From positions 92,477 to 156,476 of the forward strand of contig CANLTJ010000007.1 of assembly GCA_947493995.1 (NCBI GenBank): a stretch of 64,000 bases of DNA, in the 5' to 3' direction. This DNA comes from an uncultured Arachnia sp. Its GTDB lineage: Bacteria > Actinomycetota > Actinomycetes > Propionibacteriales > Propionibacteriaceae. Position numbers and translations under genes: made by a program. Under the pieces are notes generated by a model. That model ran no database searches. It worked only from the letters and a program-made list of their open reading frames with translations, and was not told where the DNA came from. Shown here piece after piece: positions 37,237-46,694 of this stretch (the first letter of the stretch is position 1; every line of letters begins with the position of its first letter).

Positions 37237-38666
37237 CAGAACACCGCCCCGGGCCTGTAGACGGCCGCATCGGGATTCGCTTCGACGATCGCCGCGACCC
37301 GTGCCGCCACCTCTGCCACCTGCTGCTGCGCCGTGCCAGCCAGCTCCAGCGGGCTGCAGATCAGCGAACCGAGCTCCTCGCGATCCATCCCCAATCGGGG
37401 ATCGGCGGCAAGCCGGTCCAGCAGGTCGTTGTTCGCCTGTCCCTTGCGCATATCGAGCGCGACGGCGACGGCGTGCTCCTTGATGGCTTCATGTGCAGTC
37501 TCTCGGCCGACGCCCTTGCGGACTGCTGCCATGAGCACCCTCGTGGTGGTGAGGAATGGCAAGTAGCGCTCGAGCTCGGCGTCGATGACGGCGGGGAAGG
37601 ACCCGAAATCGGCCAGCACGGTGAGGAAGGTTTCGAAGAGTCCGTCGAGCGCGTAGAAGGCGTCGGGCAGGGCGACGCGGCGCACCACCGAGCAGGAGAC
37701 GTCGCCCTCGTTCCACTGGTCGCCCGCCAGCTCGCCGACCATCGCCACGTAGCCGCGCAACACCACGGACAAGCCATTGACCCGCTCGCAGGAACGGGTG
37801 TTCATCTTGTGGGGCATGGCGGAGGATCCCACCTGCCCCTCCTTGAAGCCCTCCGTGACCAGTTCCAGACCGGCCATCAGGCGGATCGTCGTCGCGACGT
37901 TCGACGGCGCGGCCGCGGTCTGCGCCAGCGCGGTGACCACCTCGTAGTCCAGAGAGCGGGGATAGACCTGCCCGGTGGACGTCAGCACCTCCTCGAACCC
38001 CAACTCAGTAGCGATGCGTCGCTCAAGCTCGGCGAACTTTTCGGCGTCGCCCCCCATCAGGTCAAGCATGTCCTGAGCGGTGCCGACGGGCCCCTTGATC
38101 CCCCGTGCGGGGTATCGAGCAATGAGTTCCTCAATGCGGCGCAGCGCCACGAGAAGCTCGTCGGCCGCGGTGGCGAAGCGTTTGCCGAGCGTGGTGATCT
38201 GGGCGGCGACGTTGTGCGAACGCCCAGCGATCGGCTGATTGCCGTGCTCGAGCGCCAGCCGCGCCAGCGAAGCCAGAGTCGCGATGACGCGGGTGCGGAT
38301 GACACGCAGGGAGGCCAGCACCTGGTACTGCTCGATGTTTTCGGTGAGGTCCCGCGACGTCATGCCCTTGTGGACGTGCTCGTGGCCGGCCAGCTCGTTG
38401 AACTCCTCGATCCGTGCCTTGACGTCATGCTTGGTGATGCGCTCCCGCTCCGCGATGGAGCTGAGGTCCACATCCTTGACGACCCTTTCGTAGTCAGCGA
38501 TCACGGCGTCCGCATCGGCCCCGCCGAAGTCGACCCCCAAGTCCCGTTGCGCCCGCAGCACCGCCAGCCACAGCCGCCGCTCGGCGACAACCTTGGCCTC
38601 GGGCGCCCAGATGCTGCGCATCTCTTGGGAGGCATAACGGTTGGCGAGCACGTTGGGCACTGTCAT
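37236..38666 (-). CDS. purB: adenylosuccinate lyase
   Basis: Splits fumarate from SAICAR and from adenylosuccinate, acting twice in purine synthesis. 476 residues; the fumarase-superfamily signature GSSAMPHKMNTRSCERV and the earlier HVHKGMTSRDLTENIEQ and IAGRSHNVAAQITTLGK are visible. The start MTVPNVLANRYAS at 38666 is placed by homology; the ribosome-binding site is weak. A long palindrome lies 60 bp upstream in the divergent gap shared with the iron-uptake operon. Confidence 0.97.
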   Translation of the reverse strand: MTVPNVLANRYASQEMRSIWAPEAKVVAERRLWLAVLRAQRDLGVDFGGADADAVIADYERVVKDVDLSSIAERERITKHDVKARIEEFNELAGHEHVHKGMTSRDLTENIEQYQVLASLRVIRTRVIATLASLARLALEHGNQPIAGRSHNVAAQITTLGKRFATAADELLVALRRIEELIARYPARGIKGPVGTAQDMLDLMGGDAEKFAELERRIATELGFEEVLTSTGQVYPRSLDYEVVTALAQTAAAPSNVATTIRLMAGLELVTEGFKEGQVGSSAMPHKMNTRSCERVNGLSVVLRGYVAMVGELAGDQWNEGDVSCSVVRRVALPDAFYALDGLFETFLTVLADFGSFPAVIDAELERYLPFLTTTRVLMAAVRKGVGRETAHEAIKEHAVAVALDMRKGQANNDLLDRLAADPRLGMDREELGSLICSPLELAGTAQQQVAEVAARVAAIVEANPDAAVYRPGAVF

Positions 38667-38725
38667 GACAGTCAGTCTATGGAAGCTGTGCCGCCTCGCG
38701 CCCGCTCGCTCCCGCCGAGCGACGA

Positions 38726-38791
38726 TTCTGGTTCGCAACTTGCTTCACAATGGCCAAAACGGTCACGAGGAGGGCAACTTGCGAACCAGAA
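38726..38791. repeat. long imperfect palindrome in divergent purB / iron-operon gap
   Basis: TTCTGGTTCGCAA (38726-38738) pairs with TTGCGAACCAGAA (38779-38791); after one mismatch the pairing continues CTTGC/GCAAC, and an inner TGGCC/GGTCA hairpin caps the structure. It lies between the 5' ends of two divergent genes, so it is not a simple terminator. Confidence 0.7.
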
Positions 38792-38904
38792 CCGTGGGCG
38801 GCTCTACTCGGCCGAGGCGTAGAACCACCGATTCGCCCGGTACTCAAGCCATCGGCGGCTAGGCATCGCAGGAGTGTGGCAAGAGACCGATTACCCATCC
38901 GATA

Positions 38905-38923
38905 GAAGGTAAGGCTACCCTAA
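38905..38923. promoter_or_regulatory. DtxR/IdeR-like iron box
   Basis: The 19 bases GAAGGTAAGGCTACCCTAA match the actinobacterial iron-box consensus TWAGGTWAGSCTWACCTWA at 17 positions. They lie 33 bp before the start of the siderophore-binding lipoprotein gene, predicting repression of the uptake operon by an iron-loaded DtxR/IdeR regulator. Confidence 0.85.
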
Positions 38924-38956
38924 TATCTTCACGTCACTCTCTACGGAAGTACCACT

Positions 38957-40018
38957 ATGAAGCTCTCCCGTCGCAGCGCCGCAGGACTGGTCGGCGTCCT
39001 CCTTCTCGCCGTCGCAGGCTGTTCAGGAACCCAGGGTGCGCAGAGCACGCCCACTGCCACACCCGAGGAGGCAGTCTCCTCCGAGACCTCCCCGTTCCCG
39101 GTCACGATCGAGCACATCTACGGCGAGACAGTCATCGAGTCGGAACCGGAGCGGGTGGCGACTATCGCGTGGGTCAATCCGGACATCGTCCTTGCTCTCG
39201 GTGTGGTGCCCGTGGGCATGGACCAGGACACCTACGGCAACACCGAGGACGGCTCCACTGCCTGGAAGAACGCCAAGCTGGAAGAACTTGGCGCACCTAT
39301 GGGCTCCGAAGATGCTCCCGTCCTGTTCGATGCCACCAATGGCGTCAACTTCGACGCCATCGCAGAAGCCACTCCCGACGTGATCGCGGCCGCCTACTCG
39401 GGGCTCACGGAGGATGAGTACGACAAGCTCAGTCAGATCGCTCCGGTCATCGGCCCCGGCGTGGCCAACTACCAGACACCCTGGCAACAGTCGACGGAGA
39501 TGATCGGCAATGCGTTGGGCAAGTCCGACGAGGCTGCGCAGCTGATCGAGGACACCGAAGCCCTGGTGGAAGAGAACGGCGTCTCAGCGCACCCCGAGTT
39601 CGCTGATGTCACCGCCATCGCTGGCAACCTCGACGTCGCAGCCGGCGGCATCAACATCTACACCGAAGGCGACAACCGCACCCGCTTCTTGGGCATGCTC
39701 GGGATTCCCGTCGCCGACTTCGTCGAGGAGAACGCAGCCGAGGACGAGTTCTTCTTCAACTGGTCGGCTGAGCGTGGCAACGAGATCGAGTCGGATCTCT
39801 TCTTCACATGGCTCCCTGAGGGAACCACCACCCAGGACGTGATCGACGACGACCTCTTCGGCCAGATCCCGGCCGTCGAGAGCGGCGGTCTGGTGGCAAT
39901 CCCGGACGAAGCAGATGTGCTGGCCATCTCGGCGCTCAGCCCGCTGAGCGTTCCCTACGCGCTGGATCGTGTGGTCCCGCTCTTCGTCGAGGCCGCTGAC
40001 ACCGTCACTGAAGGCTGA
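38957..40018 (+). CDS. iron-siderophore ABC transporter substrate-binding lipoprotein
   Basis: A 353-residue lipoprotein of the FepB/FhuD-like (TroA) fold. The signal ends in lipobox VAGC with Cys22, then a Thr/Glu-rich linker. Core features are FPVTIEHIYGETVIESEPERVATIAW, GVVPVGMDQDTYG and EATPDVIAAAYSGLTEDEYD. Ferric-siderophore capture is inferred from family, the iron box just upstream, and the FecCD permeases downstream. GGAAG precedes the ATG. First gene of a tight five-gene operon. Confidence 0.94.
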   Translation: MKLSRRSAAGLVGVLLLAVAGCSGTQGAQSTPTATPEEAVSSETSPFPVTIEHIYGETVIESEPERVATIAWVNPDIVLALGVVPVGMDQDTYGNTEDGSTAWKNAKLEELGAPMGSEDAPVLFDATNGVNFDAIAEATPDVIAAAYSGLTEDEYDKLSQIAPVIGPGVANYQTPWQQSTEMIGNALGKSDEAAQLIEDTEALVEENGVSAHPEFADVTAIAGNLDVAAGGINIYTEGDNRTRFLGMLGIPVADFVEENAAEDEFFFNWSAERGNEIESDLFFTWLPEGTTTQDVIDDDLFGQIPAVESGGLVAIPDEADVLAISALSPLSVPYALDRVVPLFVEAADTVTEG

Positions 40019-40029
40019 TTGCACCGACG

Positions 40030-41037
40030 ATGCCAGGTCTGACCCAGCGTCGGTCACTCGGTGTCGCCGTCGCGCTCATTCTGCTGGTGGCCCTGCTGTC
40101 GGTGGCTTCGCTGGCCATTGGCGCCCGGCCCACATCCGTGGGAGTGGTGTGGCAGGCGCTCATGGAGCCCTCCTCCACGCTGGGGGACCACTTGGTGGTG
40201 CGGGCCCGCATAGCTCGGACAGTCGATGCTCTCGTGGTGGGGGCCGCTCTGGGACTGGCCGGCGCCTCCATGCAGGGCGTCACACGCAATCCGCTGGCGG
40301 ACCCCGGCATCCTCGGCGTCAACGCGGGCGCGGCGGCGGCGATCGTGATGGCGCTGGCAGTCTTCAACATCGGTGGCATCGCGCCGTTGGCCATCGCAGG
40401 GGCCCTCGGAGCGCTGATCGCCTTCGCAGTGGTGTATGCCGTGGCTGCCGCTGCGCCGGGAGGAGCGCAGCCGATCAAACTGGCCCTCGTGGGCGCCGCC
40501 ATCAACGCGGGCCTGTTCAGCGTCACCTCGGGCTGGTTGCTACTCACCCCAGCCGCACTCGACCGTTTCCGGTTCTGGCAAGTGGGAGTGCTGGGAGTCC
40601 GGGGGCTCAGCGAACTGCCCGCCACGCTGTGGCTACTCGCCGCCGGAGCCGTCCTCTGTCTCTCCGGGGCACGCTCCCTGAACCTCATGGCGTTGGGGGA
40701 CGACACGGCAAAGGGCCTCGGATCCCGTGTTCAACTGGCCCGACTCAGCTCAGCCATCGGTTGCGCCCTCCTGGCGGGAACCTCCGTCGCACTGGTGGGT
40801 CCCATCGCGTTCGTCGGCCTCGTGGTTCCCCACGTGCTGCGCACCCGGGTGGGCAGCGATCACCGCGTCCTCCTCCCCCTGTGCGTGCTGGCCGGGCCGG
40901 TGCTCCTCCTGGCTGGTGACACGATCGGCCGGGTGATCGCACCTCCCGGGGAAGTGGCCGTCGGTGTCATGACCGCACTCGTGGGCGCTCCCGTCATGAT
41001 CGCGCTGGTGCGCGGGAAGGGGCGCATATCGCTGTGA
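40030..41037 (+). CDS. iron-siderophore ABC transporter permease (FecCD family)
   Basis: A 335-residue membrane permease with about nine hydrophobic helices. FecCD hallmarks are VRARIARTVDALVVGAALGL, ASMQGVTRNPLADPGILGVN and GPIAFVGLVVPHVLR. It starts 11 bp after the binding-protein gene and its stop overlaps the GTG start of the next permease, so the two subunits are made in a coupled fashion and probably form a heterodimer, as with FepD/FepG. Confidence 0.95.
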   Translation: MPGLTQRRSLGVAVALILLVALLSVASLAIGARPTSVGVVWQALMEPSSTLGDHLVVRARIARTVDALVVGAALGLAGASMQGVTRNPLADPGILGVNAGAAAAIVMALAVFNIGGIAPLAIAGALGALIAFAVVYAVAAAAPGGAQPIKLALVGAAINAGLFSVTSGWLLLTPAALDRFRFWQVGVLGVRGLSELPATLWLLAAGAVLCLSGARSLNLMALGDDTAKGLGSRVQLARLSSAIGCALLAGTSVALVGPIAFVGLVVPHVLRTRVGSDHRVLLPLCVLAGPVLLLAGDTIGRVIAPPGEVAVGVMTALVGAPVMIALVRGKGRISL

Positions 41038-42005
41038 GGACCCTGAAACTGTGCCTCCTTCTGCTGGGCATCGTGGCGCTCGCCACACTCCTGTCGGTGA
41101 TGCTCGGCTCACGTTTCATTGGTTTCGACGACTTCCTGGCCATCCAGCGCGGCACGGCCCGCGGCGGTGTCGATTTCATCGTGCTGCAGAACCGCTTGCC
41201 CAATGCGCTGACGGGCCTGCTCGCAGGCATGGCATTGGGAGTCGGCGGGGCGCTGTTCCAATCACTGCTGCGCAACCCCCTTGCCAGCCCCGAGGTCATC
41301 GGCATCAGCTTGGGCGGTTCCGCCGCCGCCGTCATGGGCATGGTTCTGTGGAACCTGCAGGGACTGCCTCTGGTTGGAGCCGCCTTTGCCGGAGCCGTGA
41401 CAGTGGCCCTCGGCATCCATCTGGTGTCCCGGGGCGGTAGCGACGTGGGTGGCTCCCTCATCCTCACGGGCATCGCCGTCGCCGCCATGCTGACGGCCAT
41501 CATCCAGTTCGTGCTGACGCGCGCGGATCAGCGCGTCGTCGGCGACACCTACAGATGGTTGACCGGATCGCTCAACTCCTCCACGTGGTCGCAACTCGCG
41601 CTCCTTGCCGTTGTACTGCTGATACTCGTGCCGCTCGCTCTGGTGACGGGGAGATGGCTGAGGCTTCTGGAACTGGGTGACGAGATGGCCGCCAGTCTCG
41701 GCCTCAACGTCGAAGGGGCACGGCTGGTGCTCGTGGTGATTGGTGCGGCACTCTGCGCGGCCGCCGTCGCTTTCGTGGGTCCGCTCGCATTTGTCTCCTT
41801 CATGGCCGGGCCACTTGCCCGCCTGCTGAACCGTGGCCGCACATCACTGCTGCTCGCAGGGTTGTGCGGAGCCGCGCTGGTGCTGGTCGCCGAGACCATC
41901 GCCCACAGCGCCTTCGGTACCGTTGTACTACCGGTGGGCGTGGTCACGGGAGCGCTGGGCGCCCCCTTCCTGATGTTCCTGCTGGCCCGCTCCCGGCGGG
42001 TCTGA
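41034..42005 (+). CDS. iron-siderophore ABC transporter permease (FecCD family), second subunit
   Basis: A 323-residue membrane protein. NRLPNALTGLLAGMALGVGG, LFQSLLRNPLASPEVIGISL and FVGPLAFVSFMAGPLARLL correspond to the conserved FecCD segments. GTG start, overlapping the upstream permease stop (GTGA). The gene ends 14 bp before the ATPase gene. Confidence 0.95.
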   Translation: MRTLKLCLLLLGIVALATLLSVMLGSRFIGFDDFLAIQRGTARGGVDFIVLQNRLPNALTGLLAGMALGVGGALFQSLLRNPLASPEVIGISLGGSAAAVMGMVLWNLQGLPLVGAAFAGAVTVALGIHLVSRGGSDVGGSLILTGIAVAAMLTAIIQFVLTRADQRVVGDTYRWLTGSLNSSTWSQLALLAVVLLILVPLALVTGRWLRLLELGDEMAASLGLNVEGARLVLVVIGAALCAAAVAFVGPLAFVSFMAGPLARLLNRGRTSLLLAGLCGAALVLVAETIAHSAFGTVVLPVGVVTGALGAPFLMFLLARSRRV

Positions 42006-42019
42006 GAAAGGTGGATTGC

Positions 42020-42835
42020 ATGACAAGAAGCGGCCTTGCTGCCGAGAACGTCAGTCTCGGCTATGACCGCACGCCGGTGATCGACGACCTGAGCCTGCAG
42101 ATTCCGCCCGGCCGCATCACCGCGCTGATCGGGCCCAACGGCTGCGGCAAATCGACACTCCTGCGCGGGCTGACACGCCTCCTAAAACCCGGCTCCGGGA
42201 CTGTCCTGCTGGATGGCTCGGACATCCACGGTATGGGCGCCAAGGATTTGGCGCGCAGGCTTGGCCTGCTCCCGCAGAGTCCTCTGGCTCCGGGAGGGAT
42301 CACCGTCGCGGAGCTGGTGGGCCTCGGACGCGCGCCGCACCAGGGATGGTTGGCGAAGAACTCGGACGCGGATCGTGCCGCCGTGCAACGCGCCCTCGAA
42401 CTCACCCGCACAACAGAACTGTCCCACCGGCCGGTCGACGAGCTTTCAGGCGGACAACGCCAGCGGGTGTGGGTGGCCATGGTGCTGGCCCAGGAAACTG
42501 GGGTGCTGTTGCTGGACGAGCCCACCACGTTCCTGGACATGGCGCACGCCGTCGAGGTGCTGGACACCATCTCAGACCTCAATGACAGTGACGGATGCAC
42601 TGTCGTCATGGTGTTGCACGACCTCAACCTGGCCGCGCGCTACGCCGACCATCTGATCGCCATGGCCGAAGGCAGGCTCGTTGCCCAGGGCGCACCGTCA
42701 GAGGTGCTGACCGAGGATCTGCTCGCCAACGCCTTCGACCTGAGATCGCGAGTCATCACCGACCCCGTCTCACACACGCCCATGGTGGTGCCCGTGGGCC
42801 GCACCCGCATCACCGCGACGGGAGGAGCCGTATGA
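42020..42835 (+). CDS. iron-siderophore ABC transporter ATP-binding protein
   Basis: A 271-residue FepC/FhuC-type ATPase. Walker A GPNGCGKSTLLRGLTRLLKP, the Q-loop LGLLPQSPLAPGGITVAELV, signature ELSGGQRQRVWVAMVLAQ, Walker B VLLLDEPTTFLD and the H-loop VMVLHDLNLAARYADH are all present. AAGGTGG precedes the ATG; the frame is open upstream but homology starts at MTRSGLAAENVSLGY. Its stop overlaps the next start (ATGA). Confidence 0.95.
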   Translation: MTRSGLAAENVSLGYDRTPVIDDLSLQIPPGRITALIGPNGCGKSTLLRGLTRLLKPGSGTVLLDGSDIHGMGAKDLARRLGLLPQSPLAPGGITVAELVGLGRAPHQGWLAKNSDADRAAVQRALELTRTTELSHRPVDELSGGQRQRVWVAMVLAQETGVLLLDEPTTFLDMAHAVEVLDTISDLNDSDGCTVVMVLHDLNLAARYADHLIAMAEGRLVAQGAPSEVLTEDLLANAFDLRSRVITDPVSHTPMVVPVGRTRITATGGAV

Positions 42836-43800
42836 GCCCCGCACGCTGCGACAGCTGCCCGACGCTTGCGCTGAGCGCGCACGTCGTCGCGGTTGAGGAC
42901 CTGTGCCCCACTCTCCGGCGCATCACTCTGGGAGGCTCGGACCTGGGGCACCTGGGAGTCAACGGTCCTAGTCTGGATCTCCGGGTGAAGATCGTTGTGC
43001 CCCACGGGGGCTCCACTTCCGAATCGGTCATGGCGTGCCTCGCGGAGTACCGACCCGACGCTCCCCTGGCCGACGACGCGCAGTGGTACCGCACGTGGTT
43101 GGCGATGCCAGAGCAGGAACGCGGTGCCATGCGCACTTACACCGTTCGCGAGCTGCGGGACACCCCTGGGGGCACGCAGCTCGTCATCGATTTTGCGCTC
43201 CACCTTCCCGATGGCGACGGCGGGGGGCCCGCGACGTCGTGGGCCGCAGCAGCGTCTCCGGGTGATGCTGTGGCCGTCGTGGGGCCCAATCGTCGCGTCT
43301 GTGGCCCCGACTACGCCGGCATCGAGTGGCGCCCCGGTGATGCGCGACGCGTTCTGCTGGCCGGCGACGAGACAGCCGTTCCCGCCGTCGCCGGCATCCT
43401 GGAGTACCTGTCCTTACGAACGGACGCGGACCAGTGGTCCGGAGACGTCCTACTGGAGGTGCCCCATGCCGAGGACCGCCTCGACGTCGCTGCTCCCCCG
43501 GCCGTCACCGTCTCTTGGCTCGTGCGCGACAATGCTCCACGCGGCGCGCTGCTGACCGAAGCCGTGGAACAAGCTGCACCCCCAGCAGTGCAACTCGCCA
43601 GCCACACCGTCGATGACGTGGACGTGGACCACAGCATCTTGTGGGAGACCAGTGCCGCGACCGCCGCGGAGCGCTACGCCTGGGTGGCCGGCGAGGCGGG
43701 CATGCTCAAGCCGCTGCGAAGATGGCTGCTCGGCCCTGCAGGCATGACGAAGGAACAGGTGGCGATCATGGGGTACTGGAGACAAGGACGGAGCGGATGA
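42832..43800 (+). CDS. siderophore-interacting protein (flavin ferric reductase, ViuB-like)
   Basis: A 322-residue cytoplasmic flavoprotein of the SIP/ViuB family, expected to reduce ferric siderophore and free the iron after import. FAD-binding appears as MRTYTVRELR, preceded by the beta-barrel segment GHLGVNGPSLDLRVKIVVP. The NAD(P)-binding half holds VLLAGDETAVPAVAGILEYL, and the end YAWVAGEAGMLKPLRRWL with GYWRQGRSG is family-typical. GGAGGAG lies just upstream of the ATG, which overlaps the ATPase stop. Confidence 0.94.
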   Translation: MSPARCDSCPTLALSAHVVAVEDLCPTLRRITLGGSDLGHLGVNGPSLDLRVKIVVPHGGSTSESVMACLAEYRPDAPLADDAQWYRTWLAMPEQERGAMRTYTVRELRDTPGGTQLVIDFALHLPDGDGGGPATSWAAAASPGDAVAVVGPNRRVCGPDYAGIEWRPGDARRVLLAGDETAVPAVAGILEYLSLRTDADQWSGDVLLEVPHAEDRLDVAAPPAVTVSWLVRDNAPRGALLTEAVEQAAPPAVQLASHTVDDVDVDHSILWETSAATAAERYAWVAGEAGMLKPLRRWLLGPAGMTKEQVAIMGYWRQGRSG

Positions 43801-43946
43801 CCAGAAGGACCACCCGGATTCGCTGGAAATTCAGGACTCCGGCGCTGTCACGACGGGCGCGTCGCGCCGGGAACCACGGCATCCTGACGGTGAAGGGCAT
43901 GTGGCGTCGCAGGGTGGTGCGTCGGCGGAGCAGGTCCTCTCGCTAG
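43797..43946 (+). CDS. 49-residue arginine-rich peptide, putative
   Basis: An open frame starting with an ATG that overlaps the stop of the siderophore-interacting protein gene (ATGA), the same coupling used between earlier genes of this operon. The product MTRRTTRIRWKFRTP... contains about 19 Arg and no acidic residue, ending RRVVRRRSRSSR. No recognised family. It may be a real coupled small protein, perhaps RNA- or DNA-binding, or a chance frame in high-GC sequence where Arg-rich translation is common. Confidence 0.35.
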   Translation: MTRRTTRIRWKFRTPALSRRARRAGNHGILTVKGMWRRRVVRRRSRSSR

Positions 43947-43959
43947 ACTGCTGCGGTAA

Positions 43960-45297
<1,338 letters not shown>

Positions 45298-45303
45298 GAC
45301 GCC

Positions 45304-45531
45304 ATGTCCACCAAGGTTCTGCTGCGGATCCTCGTCCCACTGCTCTTCCTGTTCATGCTCGCGACGGTGATCATCGCGCTCATCCAGGACGACGTCGACT
45401 GGGGTTGGTGGTGGGCGGTGCCGATCGGTGGTGGTTTCGTGATTGCCATCATCGGGTTTCGTCTGCTGGTGCAGCGGGCGGCCGAAGAGGCTGAGCGGCT
45501 TGATCGCGAACTCGACGCGCAGGACAAATGA
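45304..45531 (+). CDS. small two-helix membrane protein
   Basis: A 75-residue protein with two hydrophobic segments (LLRILVPLLFLFMLATVIIA and WWWAVPIGGGFVIAIIGFRL) joined by a short acidic-aromatic loop DDVDWGW and followed by a charged, probably helical tail. No family recognised. It starts 6 bp after purA and its stop overlaps mutY (ATGA), so it is likely co-expressed with both. Confidence 0.75.
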   Translation: MSTKVLLRILVPLLFLFMLATVIIALIQDDVDWGWWWAVPIGGGFVIAIIGFRLLVQRAAEEAERLDRELDAQDK

Positions 45532-46463
45532 CGACCACTTCAGGTAGGCCGTACGGCGAGCCCCCGGCGCAATCGGTGCACGACGAGATCGCGATAGCCG
45601 ACGTCACCGCCACACTGGCCGCATGGTTCGCGGACTGCGCAAGAGACCTGCCATGGCGTTCACCGGGAACCACGCCGTGGGGCGTGCTCGTCAGTGAGAT
45701 CATGCTGCAACAGACACCCGCGTCGCGGGTCGTCGTCCCCTGGCAGCACTGGGTGGAGCGCTGGCCCACGCCCCACGACCTGGCAGCCGCCGACACCAGC
45801 GACGTACTGCGTGCGTGGGGCAGCCTCGGCTATCCCCGGCGTGCCCTGCGCCTGCAACAATGCGCCGCTGCGATCTCGCGCGACCACGGCAATCGGGTGC
45901 CGAACGACGAGGATGCGTTGCTCGCCCTCCCCGGCATCGGCCGCTACACGGCCGCCGCTGTCCTGGCCTTCGCGTTCGGTCGACGCTCCCTCGTGCTGGA
46001 CGTCAACATCCGGCGTGTGCTTGCCCGCATCGACAGTGGGGTCGAGCATCCCGCCCGCAGCGAGACGGCAGCGGAGCGTCGTCGAGCGTTGGACTGGGTC
46101 CCCGAAGAGGACCGCGACGCCGCCTCGTGGTCGGCCGCTGCCATGGAACTCGGCGCCACCCTGTGCACCGCGCGCAATCCGCGCTGCGACGACTGTCCCG
46201 TCGCCCAGCACTGCGCATGGCTGGCGCTGGGGAAGCCAGCCTGGACTGGACCCGAACGGGTCACACAGGCCTGGGACGGCACGGACAGGCAGTGCCGGGG
46301 CCGCATCATGTCGGCGCTCCGATCTGCCACGCACCCGGTGGCGCTCGCCGACATCGTGTGGGCCGACGCCGACCAACGTGCCCGCTGCGCAGCCTCGCTG
46401 GTGGACGACGGCCTGGCCCAGCGTGTGGGGCCGCTGCTGAGCCTAGCCGGGAATTCCACATGA
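45528..46463 (+). CDS. mutY: A/G-specific adenine glycosylase
   Basis: A base-excision repair enzyme that removes adenine mispaired with 8-oxoguanine. 311 residues. The catalytic Glu lies in SEIMLQQTPASRV, the helix-hairpin-helix is LPGIGRYTAAAVLAFA, and the catalytic Asp is in VLDVNIRRVLAR. A C-x6-C-x2-C-x5-C cluster (CTARNPRCDDCPVAQHC) holds the [4Fe-4S]. The C-terminal region after it is only about 80 residues, so the NUDIX-like 8-oxoG recognition domain is short or absent, as is common in actinobacterial MutY. Confidence 0.95.
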   Translation: MTTTSGRPYGEPPAQSVHDEIAIADVTATLAAWFADCARDLPWRSPGTTPWGVLVSEIMLQQTPASRVVVPWQHWVERWPTPHDLAAADTSDVLRAWGSLGYPRRALRLQQCAAAISRDHGNRVPNDEDALLALPGIGRYTAAAVLAFAFGRRSLVLDVNIRRVLARIDSGVEHPARSETAAERRRALDWVPEEDRDAASWSAAAMELGATLCTARNPRCDDCPVAQHCAWLALGKPAWTGPERVTQAWDGTDRQCRGRIMSALRSATHPVALADIVWADADQRARCAASLVDDGLAQRVGPLLSLAGNST

Positions 46464-46506
46464 TCTCCTGGCAATCACCGATCAATCATGTCCTGACTGC
46501 GGCTCA

Positions 46507-46524
46507 CCGGATCAGGTGATCCGG
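46507..46524. terminator. possible terminator after mutY
   Basis: CCGGATCA at 46507-46514 pairs perfectly with TGATCCGG at 46517-46524. It lies 43 bp downstream of the mutY stop. The tight 2-nt loop and lack of a T-run make the call uncertain. The rest of the 231-bp gap to purD shows no supportable gene. Confidence 0.4.
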
Positions 46525-46681
46525 CACCCCGACATCTGGCTATGGACACAGAAGTACACGCACCAGTTGGAGTGGCACCATCTCATCGAAGCCCGGAACG
46601 TCCTCGCCGGGAGCGGCATTGATCAGCGCTTCCCGTGTCTCGGCTGGTGCACACGAGAATCGGCGCCCAGTCCATCCGCAT

Positions 46682-46687
46682 TAGGGT
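46682..46687 (+). promoter_or_regulatory. -10 element of a probable leaderless purD promoter
   Basis: TAGGGT ends 7 nt before the purD GTG. That spacing places transcription start on or next to the start codon, the usual arrangement of leaderless actinobacterial messages, and no ribosome-binding site is visible. No clear -35 was found. Confidence 0.5.
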
Positions 46688-46694
46688 TACCCGC

